Below are positions 23,000 to 30,135 of a stretch of DNA of 64,000 nt, in pieces. Under the pieces are notes generated by a model. That model saw only the letters and a list, made by a program, of their open reading frames with translations. It did not search any database and was not told the origin of the DNA. Origin of the DNA: Lactiplantibacillus nangangensis (GTDB lineage: Bacteria > Bacillota > Bacilli > Lactobacillales > Lactobacillaceae); the NCBI RefSeq assembly GCF_005405065.1, contig NZ_BJDI01000005.1, positions 1-64,000 of the forward strand, read 5' to 3'. The translations under genes and the position numbers were made by a program. Each line of letters opens with the position of its first letter. The first letter of the stretch is position 1.

Positions 23000-24192
23000 T
23001 GCGAACAATTGGAATTATGAACCGGGTTCTCAAGGAACTCTTCCGGGATAAACGGACGTTAGCATTGATGTTTGTTGCGCCAATTTTAATTATGTTGTTG
23101 ATGAGTGTCATTTTTAATACCAATGCTTCAACTGATGTCAGTGTTGGGACAGTCGCTGTCAGCCAGAAGCTGAACAGGCAGATAGCCGACATTAAACATG
23201 TCACCGTTAAAACTTACGACACTAAAAGTGCAGCTAAGAAAGCGCTGAAAGCTGAAAAAATTGATGCCATTGTTAAGAAAAATGGCAATAATTACAGCTT
23301 AACTTATGCCAATACGGATTCAACCAAAACCGCAACTGTTAAATTAGCGTTTAAGAATGCGTTGACTGCCACCAGTATCAATCAATTAAAGTCCGCATTA
23401 ACCAAGAGTACGAAGGCGACGGTCAAGCTGCAGGCTCAATTACAAGCCAGTCAAAAACAGCAAGCGGCAACTGCTAGGGCCGCCGGTAATGCAACGGCCG
23501 CACAACCAGCCGCTTCGACGATGGCTACGAAGCCTACTAGTCAAAAGACGCCGAAGATTACGAACCATTATGTTTATGGTGATAAAGATACCGGCTACTT
23601 TGCCAAAATGTTGCCAATCTTAATGGGGTTCTTCGTCTTCTTCTTTGTCTTCCTGATTTCTGGGATGGCCTTATTGAAAGAGCGGACGAGTGGTACTTTG
23701 GATCGGCTATTGGCAACCCCCGTTAAACGGTCGTCAATCGTCTTTGGGTACATGTTAAGTTATGGCGTTTTAGCGGTTCTGCAAACAATTTTAATCGTAT
23801 TAGTCACCGTTTGGCTGCTTGGTACTGAAGTTGTCGGAAATATGGTTAGTGTCATTGTTATCAATTTGATCTTGGCGTTAGTGGCCTTGGCCTTTGGGAT
23901 TCTCTTATCAACTTTTGCCAACTCTGAATTCCAAATGATGCAGTTTATTCCATTGGTCGTTGTCCCACAAATCTTCTTCTCAGGCATTATCCCCTTGGAT
24001 TCAATGGCGGCTTGGGTTAAAGATATTTCTTACATTATCCCAATTAAGTACGCTGGCGATGCCGTTACCGACATTATCATGCGCGGGACGTCAATTTGGC
24101 ATTTAGGCTTTGATATTGGCATTCTATTAATTTTCTTAGTCGTTTTGACGGTCTTAAACATTGTTGGGCTGAAACGTTATCGGAAAGTTTAG
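22999..24192 (+). CDS. ABC-2 type permease
   Basis: The product is 397 residues. One N-terminal membrane helix (about 20-40) is followed by a large external domain (about 45-200) with a Lys/Ala/Gln-rich segment. Five C-terminal helices follow (about 215-395), including the LKERTSGTLDRLLATPVKRS loop usual for ABC-2 exporters. It forms the channel for the ATPase encoded just upstream. The start codon overlaps the ATPase stop. The cargo is unknown. Control by TetR suggests a toxic small molecule. Confidence 0.88.
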   Translation: MRTIGIMNRVLKELFRDKRTLALMFVAPILIMLLMSVIFNTNASTDVSVGTVAVSQKLNRQIADIKHVTVKTYDTKSAAKKALKAEKIDAIVKKNGNNYSLTYANTDSTKTATVKLAFKNALTATSINQLKSALTKSTKATVKLQAQLQASQKQQAATARAAGNATAAQPAASTMATKPTSQKTPKITNHYVYGDKDTGYFAKMLPILMGFFVFFFVFLISGMALLKERTSGTLDRLLATPVKRSSIVFGYMLSYGVLAVLQTILIVLVTVWLLGTEVVGNMVSVIVINLILALVALAFGILLSTFANSEFQMMQFIPLVVVPQIFFSGIIPLDSMAAWVKDISYIIPIKYAGDAVTDIIMRGTSIWHLGFDIGILLIFLVVLTVLNIVGLKRYRKV

Positions 24193-24292
24193 CCGTTAGT
24201 TGTTCGACTCAAGGCGACATTGTTGGATGGCGCGGGTCCGGTAAATGACTTATACTAGAATGATGATTTAGAAATGATTGCGAGGATTTAGC

Positions 24293-24946
24293 ATGCAAGT
24301 TAATAATGTCGAGACGCTTTTTCAAAAGACGCTTCAGGATTCAGATCTCACGGCAAAACAGCAAGCAGTCTTAAGCGTTAGCCTCAACTTATTTGCGGCG
24401 CAAGGCTTTGACCGCACAAGTACGAGTGAAATTGCTCAGGCAGCTGGTGTGTCTGAAGGGACCGTATTTAAACAGTTTAAAACGAAGGATGGCATCTTAC
24501 GGGCCATTATTGACCCCGTTTTGGACCAAGTCATCCCGATGGCAGCCACTGAATTTATGACTGAAATCGATGCGGCTAAGATTACTGACTTTGAAAACTT
24601 TTTGAGCTATGTTCTTGAAGATCGGATGACCTTTGCCTTGGAAAATCAACAACAGATTAAAGTTTTTGCGCAAGAAATTATTCGCCAACCAAGTTTGATT
24701 CAGGTACTATTGAACAAGGTACAGACCCTAATAACGAGTAAAGTCGGCGATATTTTTCGTAATTTTCAAGCGAGCGGTCAGTTGGTTGACTGGCCAGTGT
24801 CCCAGATTGCGCGCTACATTGTCGGGACAATTGTCAGTTACGTGTTACCACAGATCCTGTTCCAACTTGATACGAATTTTGATGTCAAACAAGCGAGCCA
24901 TGACGCCGCCAAGTTTTTGGCTCGTGGCTTAGCGCCAGAAAAATAG
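24293..24946 (+). CDS. TetR-family regulator of the ABC exporter operon
   Basis: The product is 217 residues with an N-terminal TetR helix-turn-helix (FAAQGFDRTSTSEIAQAAGV, SEGTVFKQFKTKDGIL) and a C-terminal ligand domain. GAGGA precedes ATG 24293. It follows the ABC genes by 100 bases and probably binds the two palindromes at 22131 and 22212, repressing its own operon. A TATACTAGAATGAT sequence near 24249 may give it a second promoter. Confidence 0.88.
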   Translation: MQVNNVETLFQKTLQDSDLTAKQQAVLSVSLNLFAAQGFDRTSTSEIAQAAGVSEGTVFKQFKTKDGILRAIIDPVLDQVIPMAATEFMTEIDAAKITDFENFLSYVLEDRMTFALENQQQIKVFAQEIIRQPSLIQVLLNKVQTLITSKVGDIFRNFQASGQLVDWPVSQIARYIVGTIVSYVLPQILFQLDTNFDVKQASHDAAKFLARGLAPEK

Positions 24947-24960
24947 CTCATTTTTGTAAA

Positions 24961-24989
24961 AGCACTTCGCCAAGGCGAGGTGTTTTTTG
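24961..24989 (+). terminator. terminator after the TetR gene
   Basis: CACTTCGCC / GGCGAGGTG stem with an AA loop, followed by TTTTTT. Confidence 0.88.
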
Positions 24990-25112
24990 CGTAGCTGTAG
25001 GTTGTTACCACTATTGTGATAATTGACTAAAAATTAGTTGTAGGCACATATGTAGACACGAGAAAGGAAGCTGGTTATAATAGAAAAAATTGACGAATTG
25101 GGGATCAGTATA

Positions 25113-25367
25113 GTGAGTAAGATTGTTTCGTTACGTAAAGCTGGAAATAGTCGGGTTTTTACAGCACCAGTTGATCTAGCTGCAAGTCTTGGAACTAAGT
25201 TTGAAATGGAATTGTTGGCTGATGGTTCGGTTATTTATCGCCCGGTGACGCGCCAGAATATTTTTAGTACGCCAGAATGGCAGAACTATGATTTTCAGAA
25301 AGATCTACACGAAGATAGTGACTTGCAACCGTTGCAACCGGTTGGGAAAGAATGGTCAGGTGAATGA
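25113..25367 (+). CDS. mazE: MazE-like antitoxin
   Basis: This 84-residue protein has an N-terminal AbrB/MazE swapped-hairpin domain (VSLRKAGNSRVFTAPVDLA, then GTKFEMELLADGSVIYRP). The acidic C-terminal tail (DFQKDLHEDSDLQ) would wrap around the toxin. I prefer GTG 25113, with GGGGA about 8 bases upstream. It overlaps the toxin start by 4 bases (ATGA), the usual sign of a coupled toxin-antitoxin pair. The complex should repress the operon. Confidence 0.85.
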   Translation: MSKIVSLRKAGNSRVFTAPVDLAASLGTKFEMELLADGSVIYRPVTRQNIFSTPEWQNYDFQKDLHEDSDLQPLQPVGKEWSGE

Positions 25368-25741
25368 GGTTTCCAATCCAAGGTGATGTCGTTGTCATTG
25401 ATGCGGAACCGCATTCTGGTATCGAATATGGTGGTCACGATCAGGCTACTGGCAATGTCAAACGGTACATGGTCGTGATGAGTTCATCAGAGTATAACCA
25501 AATGACTGGCTTAATTTTGGCGATGCCAATTACAACGGTTGAAAAGTATCACAATAATCCTCACTACATGCCAATTCTAATTTCTGGCAATAGTGAGACC
25601 GGCGTCAAAGGTTATGTGGTTTTATGGCAGTTACAAAATTTTGATTACGGTGCGCGTCATGGCCGGATTGTGAACCATATTTCGGTGCGGCTATTTAATC
25701 AGTTGACACCTTATGTTCACGACATGTTAGGACTCAATTAA
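25364..25741 (+). CDS. mazF: MazF/PemK-family mRNA interferase
   Basis: The product is 125 residues with the CcdB/PemK barrel. QGDVVVIDAEPHSG is the first strand-loop, RYMVVMSSSEYNQ follows, and MPITTV carries the Thr of the active region. KGYVVLWQLQNFDYGAR is the fourth. It should cut single-stranded mRNA at a short specific motif. It is paired with the antitoxin gene upstream. A strong terminator follows. Confidence 0.87.
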   Translation: MRFPIQGDVVVIDAEPHSGIEYGGHDQATGNVKRYMVVMSSSEYNQMTGLILAMPITTVEKYHNNPHYMPILISGNSETGVKGYVVLWQLQNFDYGARHGRIVNHISVRLFNQLTPYVHDMLGLN

Positions 25742-25746
25742 AGCAA

Positions 25747-25788
25747 ACGGCGAAATCACGATTCAGGTGATTTCGCCGTTTTTTTTGT
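25747..25788 (+). terminator. terminator after mazEF
   Basis: ACGGCGAAATCAC / GTGATTTCGCCGT, a perfect 13-bp stem followed by T8. Confidence 0.95.
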
Positions 25789-25815
25789 TTCTATGAAAAT
25801 AATTCTGAAAATTGG

Positions 25816-25844
25816 TTGACAGTTTCCAGAATCAATGGTTAAAT
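25816..25844 (+). promoter_or_regulatory. promoter of the EIIC gene
   Basis: TTGACA (25816-25821), 17 bp, then TTAAAT (25839-25844). No palindrome is obvious nearby. Confidence 0.55.
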
Positions 25845-25902
25845 TATAGACATTCTCACATATCTCTAATCTAATTCTTATTAATAAAATGGAGGAATAC
25901 AT

Positions 25903-26994
25903 ATGTCACAAACTACTGATGCAACATCAACACATAAAATGACGACGATGGATTACGTCTATAAAGTTTCTGCCGGGGTTTCGAACGCGATTCTGGTCTG
26001 TTTAGGCATTGGGCTGCTTTTGCAATCATTAGCCAATTTTGTTCATTGGCAGGCGCTCTATCAAATCGGGGCGATTGCCCAAGTCTTGTTGGGACCAGCA
26101 TTCGGGGTCGCGATTGCCACCATGCTCAATAGTAATACGTTGGTCACCTTTAGTGCGATGATCTCGTCGACCATTGGCGCTAACGCGGTGTTCTTTTCAC
26201 AGAGTGCGACGACGGGCGTCACGGCGACGGGGCATACGCTCGCGCAAGCCGCCCAAAGTCCACTATTTTCCACGGGTCAGCCCATTTCTGCGGTTGCAGC
26301 GGGGTTAGTTGCCGTCCTTGTCGGCAACTACTTAACTGGTAAGACACCACTAGATATGATGCTGGTTCCATTGGCCGCCACGTTTGTCGGGGCCGTCGTA
26401 GGCTTAGGCTTAGCAGCGGTGACCACGCCAGCGTTGGTTTGGTTGAGTCACTTTATCGCGACGTCAATGAAAGTCAATCCATTGTTAGGGTCAATGGCGG
26501 TTTCGTTAGCTTGGGCATTGTTCTTGATGACACCAGCGTCATCGGCAGCCTTGGCGGTGGCTGTCATGCTCGATCCAGTTTCTTCTGGGGCCGCATTGAT
26601 TGGGACAACGGCACAGTTCGTTGGTTTCACGGTGATGTCATTTCGGCAAAACAACATTGGTGCGAATATCGCGCAGGGCATCATCACACCCAAGGTTCAA
26701 TTTCCTAACTTGCTTGTGAATCCACGGTTAGCGATTCCACCAATGGTCGCGGCCATCGTATCCGCGCCGATTGCGACCATCGTATTCAACTTTTCGACGT
26801 CTTACAAGTTGGCTGGGTTAGGCTTGAATTCCTTGATTGCGCCAATTACGTTAGCCTCAACGAATATGACGAGTTTTCTGGTTTACTTGTTGACTGCTGT
26901 CGTGATTCCAGCGGTCATCACCGTGGTGCTTTATCGGGTTCTACTGGCAGCCAAGTGGGTCGAATCGCAACAGCTCCAATTGGAAATTGTTTAA
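25903..26994 (+). CDS. stand-alone PTS EIIC-family membrane protein (PTS_EIIC_2 type)
   Basis: The product is 363 residues with about ten membrane helices and almost no hydrophilic domain. It resembles the EIIC-like family found without EIIA or EIIB (VSAGVSNAILVCLGIGLLLQS near the N-terminus, MTPASSAALAVAVMLDP in the middle). GGAGG precedes ATG 25903. No phosphotransfer domain, kinase or hydrolase gene is adjacent, so it may transport without phosphorylation or use EIIB from elsewhere. The substrate is unknown. It is monocistronic, with promoter and terminator. Confidence 0.75.
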   Translation: MSQTTDATSTHKMTTMDYVYKVSAGVSNAILVCLGIGLLLQSLANFVHWQALYQIGAIAQVLLGPAFGVAIATMLNSNTLVTFSAMISSTIGANAVFFSQSATTGVTATGHTLAQAAQSPLFSTGQPISAVAAGLVAVLVGNYLTGKTPLDMMLVPLAATFVGAVVGLGLAAVTTPALVWLSHFIATSMKVNPLLGSMAVSLAWALFLMTPASSAALAVAVMLDPVSSGAALIGTTAQFVGFTVMSFRQNNIGANIAQGIITPKVQFPNLLVNPRLAIPPMVAAIVSAPIATIVFNFSTSYKLAGLGLNSLIAPITLASTNMTSFLVYLLTAVVIPAVITVVLYRVLLAAKWVESQQLQLEIV

Positions 26995-27005
26995 ATTTTT
27001 TAATG

Positions 27006-27043
27006 AAATCGCCCGTGACCATTGAGGTTCATGGGCGATTTTC
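27006..27043 (+). terminator. terminator after the EIIC gene
   Basis: AAATCGCCC / GGGCGATTT stem, with extra pairs TGA/TCA and CC/GG inside, then TTTTCG. Confidence 0.8.
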
Positions 27044-27112
27044 GTCGTGCACGATTTTTAATGTGATTCTAAGCTTGTTATACTTAAGTTGCAGATTGAA
27101 GTGGGGGATAAG

Positions 27113-27421
27113 ATGCAGAACGAAGCTAAAGGAATCATTTTAGAATTGACACATGACTTTTCTAAGTCAGAGGTGGCGGGAAGTACCGAAATCAAGGCGG
27201 CCCTGCAAAAGGTCACGGCTCGTTTGAATGCGCAACATGAGATTGATCTAGGGTTAGTGGATCGATTAGCGAATTACATTACTTATACCGTTTTTACGAA
27301 TAAAATTCGATTAACACAAACGCAAAATTTGCTGTTGAGTCAACTGATTAGCATCGGTCGAACGAGCGGGCTAGAGGGTACTTCTCATGAGCATTGTGGG
27401 GATGCTTCACAATTTGATTAA
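27113..27421 (+). CDS. orphan bacteriocin-immunity-like protein (enterocin A immunity family)
   Basis: This 102-residue helical protein has no membrane segment. The segment LVDRLANYITYTVFTNKIRLTQ, then LLSQLISIGRTSGL, matches the characteristic four-helix-bundle pattern of class IIa immunity proteins, which typically read RLxNYIxxxxxTNKIxLSxxQ. Such proteins act inside the cell and protect the mannose PTS receptor. No bacteriocin gene is adjacent, so this is an orphan immunity gene that could give cross-protection. GTGGGGG precedes ATG 27113. Two short membrane-protein genes follow. Confidence 0.7.
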   Translation: MQNEAKGIILELTHDFSKSEVAGSTEIKAALQKVTARLNAQHEIDLGLVDRLANYITYTVFTNKIRLTQTQNLLLSQLISIGRTSGLEGTSHEHCGDASQFD

Positions 27422-27488
27422 TAATTTTTGAAGCAGCTATCAGTTGATGGCTGCTTTTGTTATACTACCCATAAAAGGGGTGGTGAAA

Positions 27489-27767
27489 ATGCTCAAAAAG
27501 GCTGTGCGAGATGCATGGGGACTCATTAAAATTGGCCTATGGTTTACCTTGTTCTCGATGCCAATTGACTGGTTGATGGGGCGACCGGTATTAAATGGTT
27601 TTGTTAAGGAATGGCTGACAGCGGAAACTGAGTCACGTTGGGCCATGACGGGGGTACTGTTAGTGTTGTTAGTAATTATTTGGGGTGGCTTTATCTTAAT
27701 CTGTTTAGCCTTTCGAGCTTTCAACCAACAAATTGCGAAACATGACTGGGTCAATCGGAAACATTAA
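27489..27767 (+). CDS. small membrane protein, 92 residues
   Basis: It has two predicted membrane helices (about residues 12-32 and 52-77), with positive N- and C-termini. The family is not recognised. AAAGGGGTGG precedes ATG 27489. The next small gene, which starts 14 bases after the stop, has nearly the same ribosome site, so the two are probably co-translated. A link to the immunity-like gene 67 bases upstream is possible but unproven. Confidence 0.6.
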   Translation: MLKKAVRDAWGLIKIGLWFTLFSMPIDWLMGRPVLNGFVKEWLTAETESRWAMTGVLLVLLVIIWGGFILICLAFRAFNQQIAKHDWVNRKH

Positions 27768-27781
27768 AAGGGGTGGCAAAC

Positions 27782-27883
27782 GTGCAACGACTCAAAGCAT
27801 TTTTTAAAACAGTTTTGACTGCGGGAACGTTAATCGTCGCGATGATCAGTATTTATCGGACGATTTTAAAAGCTTTTAAATAG
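27782..27883 (+). CDS. very small membrane peptide, 33 residues
   Basis: A GTG-started frame encodes a 33-residue peptide (MQRLKAFFKTVLTAGTL...). It has one central hydrophobic stretch and basic ends. A strong AAAAGGGGTGG site precedes it, almost identical to the one before the 92-residue gene just upstream. Size and pattern recall small membrane peptides such as type I toxins or regulatory micropeptides. No homologue is known to me. Confidence 0.5.
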   Translation: MQRLKAFFKTVLTAGTLIVAMISIYRTILKAFK

Positions 27884-27892
27884 GCTGTTAAC

Positions 27893-27944
27893 TTGTCCAC
27901 AGTGGACAACAATGAGCACGTGTTGAGTTAGCCACTGTGGATAA
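27893..27944. promoter_or_regulatory. DnaA-box-like sites
   Basis: TTGTCCACAGTGGACAA (27893-27909) is an almost perfect palindrome made of two near-DnaA boxes. TGTGGATAA (27936-27944) is a perfect DnaA box on the reverse strand. Two more perfect boxes lie at 29604 and 29644. They might bind DnaA as a regulatory or titration cluster. There is no origin gene context here. Confidence 0.4.
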
Positions 27945-28007
27945 GTGATAATGATTAGTTGACTGTTTTGGTAAGCGCTTTATACTAATCATCGGGAGAT
28001 GACTTGG

Positions 28008-28535
28008 ATGTGGTTGAAACGGGGATTGAGTTTGCTAGTGCCAGTGGTTGCACTCTTGCCATTAGGAGCGGCGGCCCCGATGCCAGTGCAGACAACGTTA
28101 GCTAGGATTCCGAAAGCGTACCAGCAAACTTGGTATCATTATGATGAAAATGGTCAATTTGATACCGTGAAATTCACAGCAAAGTCATTTAGGTCACAAG
28201 TGAAGACTGGTACTTTGCCAATGACAGATACAATGCAGTTACATGTGCACCAACTTAATTCTAGTTTTATCTCGCGACGGTCACATCCGAGTTGGGGTGC
28301 CGCCCAGTTTGATCGGCAACACCGACTTCGACTGACCGGGTGGAATCAGCCAGCTGGAACGGGTGCCAGTTATCAAGTTAGTGTCAAAACTTTTCATCAG
28401 CAACAACTGGTCGTACTTAGCCAATCAAATGCTATCGGGACTTGGGTGTACGAGCATTATTTTCAGTCTAAAGCGTTGGCAAAATTAGTTGGTAACGCCC
28501 ATTTTCCGGGTGAAGTTTATGCAACCTCATATTAA
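28008..28535 (+). CDS. secreted protein of unknown function
   Basis: The product is 175 residues. It has an N-terminal signal sequence (WLKRGLSLLVPVVALLPLGAAA), no lipobox, no sorting motif and no other membrane helix. The body looks beta-rich, with many His and Gln residues (YQQTWYHYDENGQFD, then SWGAAQFDRQHRL). Small secreted proteins of this look are common in L. plantarum and not functionally assigned. ATG 28008 is preferred over 27999 because GGGAG is better placed. A terminator follows. Confidence 0.6.
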   Translation: MWLKRGLSLLVPVVALLPLGAAAPMPVQTTLARIPKAYQQTWYHYDENGQFDTVKFTAKSFRSQVKTGTLPMTDTMQLHVHQLNSSFISRRSHPSWGAAQFDRQHRLRLTGWNQPAGTGASYQVSVKTFHQQQLVVLSQSNAIGTWVYEHYFQSKALAKLVGNAHFPGEVYATSY

Positions 28536-28545
28536 AAATAAAATG

Positions 28546-28575
28546 ATCACTCAACAATTTGGTTGAGTGATTTTG
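28546..28575 (+). terminator. terminator after the secreted-protein gene
   Basis: ATCACTCAAC / GTTGAGTGAT, a perfect 10-bp stem followed by TTTTG. Confidence 0.8.
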
Positions 28576-28578
28576 TCG

Positions 28579-28619
28579 TTTACAAGTGATCTTTCATATG
28601 CTAATATTGACATATGAAA
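28579..28619 (+). promoter_or_regulatory. promoter and ArsR-type operator overlapping the start codon
   Basis: TTTACA (28579-28584), 17 bp, and TAATAT (28602-28607) with a TG extension form the promoter. TTTCATATG (28592-28600) and CATATGAAA (28611-28619) form a perfect 9-bp inverted repeat with a 10-bp spacer that covers the -10 and the first ATG. This fits repression by the metal-sensing ArsR protein encoded here. Confidence 0.7.
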
Positions 28620-28961
28620 GGGATGACATATGATATGGGGGCACCAGTTTTAATTGAAACTAAAAAGTTACAAGAATCAGAACGAATTTTTAAACTACTG
28701 AGCCATCCGGTTCGCTTACAATTACTCTATGTGTTAGAACAACAAGAGCTAAATGTCAGTGAATTAGGGGACTTGTTGCAGCAGGAGCAATCCGTGATTT
28801 CGCATCAATTGGCGTTACTGCGGCAACACCAATTAGTTAGTGCGCATAAGGTCGGTAAAGCGAGCTATTACCGTTTAGATGATCCACATATCTTAGACGT
28901 GATCAACGAGATGCTCGAACATGCGGATCACGTGGTTCGTGGGGTGACGCATGGTAACTAA
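28614..28961 (+). CDS. ArsR/SmtB-family metal-responsive repressor
   Basis: This protein of about 115 residues has an ArsR winged helix ([42 protein letters not shown]) and a C-terminal helix [21 protein letters not shown], where Asp and His residues could form the alpha-5 metal site of CzrA/SmtB-type zinc sensors. The alpha-3 cysteine motif is absent. The start is uncertain. ATG 28614 lies at the expected transcription start (a leaderless mRNA). ATG 28623 and 28635 are alternatives, the latter with AAAGGG upstream. It overlaps the cation transporter gene by 11 bases. Confidence 0.82.
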   Translation: MKGMTYDMGAPVLIETKKLQESERIFKLLSHPVRLQLLYVLEQQELNVSELGDLLQQEQSVISHQLALLRQHQLVSAHKVGKASYYRLDDPHILDVINEMLEHADHVVRGVTHGN

Positions 28962-29565
28962 GGCGAAGTTAGTACAGCAAAGTATGCACACGGAATATTT
29001 TTCAACTGGTTGGATGGCCTTTGAGTTCGTTGTCGGATTAACAGCTGGACTGCAAGCTGGGTCTATTTTACTAATTGCTTTTGGTCTGGATAGTTTTCTG
29101 GAAATTATTGCGGGATCGACCTTGATTTGGCGGTTACGCAAAGAAGCCAATGGTGCGCCAACTGAGGCAATTGAGCGTGCTGAACGCCGCTCGTCGTTAG
29201 TGGTTGGCACGGTGTTACTAGGCTTATCGGTTTACGTGACTAGTGTTTCAATCTTTAATCTGGTCACGCATCAAGTGGCTAACGAAAGTCCAATGGGGAT
29301 GGCAATTGCGATTGCCTCGGTCATTTTGATGCCGTTTTTAACGTTGCGTAAGCGCAAATTAGGTCAAGCGCTAAATTCAGCCGCGCTGGTCGAAGACGGT
29401 ATGTGCAACATTACCTGCGCTTACATGGCTGGGACCGTGCTGATTGGTGCGGTCGTAACGACGCTATTCAACTGGTGGTGGGCCGATTCAGTTGCCGCAC
29501 TAGTGTTGGTTTACTTTATCGCCAGTGAGGGCTGGGAATCATTTCAAGCTGGTCGTGGAAAATAG
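28951..29565 (+). CDS. cation diffusion facilitator-like transporter
   Basis: The product is 204 residues with five or six membrane helices, similar to the membrane half of CDF proteins. The metal-site segment [15 protein letters not shown] is present. So is a second one, [15 protein letters not shown], in which two cysteines and Asp replace the usual His/Asp pair. The cytoplasmic C-terminal domain is short or absent. It would export a divalent metal by proton antiport. The overlap with the ArsR gene supports a metal-resistance operon. The metal itself cannot be told. Confidence 0.8.
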   Translation: MVTKAKLVQQSMHTEYFSTGWMAFEFVVGLTAGLQAGSILLIAFGLDSFLEIIAGSTLIWRLRKEANGAPTEAIERAERRSSLVVGTVLLGLSVYVTSVSIFNLVTHQVANESPMGMAIAIASVILMPFLTLRKRKLGQALNSAALVEDGMCNITCAYMAGTVLIGAVVTTLFNWWWADSVAALVLVYFIASEGWESFQAGRGK

Positions 29566-29603
29566 ATTGCTATTTAGGATGAGGCATTCAAACTAGGTTA
29601 TCT

Positions 29604-29652
29604 TGTGGATAACTACTGGTTTGAGTGCTTTTTTAATTTGGCCTGTGGATAA
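29604..29652. promoter_or_regulatory. two perfect DnaA boxes
   Basis: TGTGGATAA occurs at 29604-29612 and 29644-29652 in the same orientation, 40 bp apart. A third copy is at 27936-27944. GGGATAAG and GTGGATAAATCC further on are weaker relatives. Confidence 0.4.
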
Positions 29653-29817
29653 TATTTTGGAATGGTTAACTTAGTTTGCTCAAAAGGGGATAAGTTGGGA
29701 GTTACGCACAGGAAGCTGTGTATTGGTATGGGATAAGTGGATAAATCCTAGTCTGAGTAGTGTGAGACTGTGAAAATTGATTCGAATTGTGCACAGTTGT
29801 GCGTTTTTATTTAAATA

Positions 29818-30034
29818 GTCGAAACGTGCTCCCCAAGCCTGCGTCCTCCGCTTAGCTCCGCCAGCCAACTACTCGGAAGTTCGTCGAGTAATTACTTTGT
29901 TTGTCTAAGTAGTCGAAACGTGCTCGGTGACACTGCCGGTTCCGCTTATCCCAGCCGAGTAACCACTCGGGAAATCACCGAGTAATTACTTGGCTACGAT
30001 AATGCTCACCAGCAACCCGTGTCGCCTCACACTC
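29818..30034. repeat. two dispersed repeat units left of lpdC
   Basis: Two units start with GTCGAAACGTGCTC (29818 and 29912). Each includes a CCGCTTA segment and an ACTCGG...CCGAGT hairpin. The second runs on to CTCACACTC. The same units occur in reverse orientation on the other side of lpdC (31609-31874), so lpdC is framed by inverted repeats. The region 29566-30135 contains no gene that I can support. Confidence 0.75.
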
Positions 30035-30135
30035 TTAATATTCCAATCAAGAATAACACCACCGCCGATTTCGAATTGAACCCGTTTTCAAACGGCCGTA
30101 TGATGAATTTGTAAATTATTAAGGAGATGACTGTG

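Noticed and set aside
27893-29652. DnaA boxes as a replication origin
   Set aside because: There are no dnaA, dnaN or replication initiator genes, no AT-rich unwinding element next to the boxes, and too few boxes.
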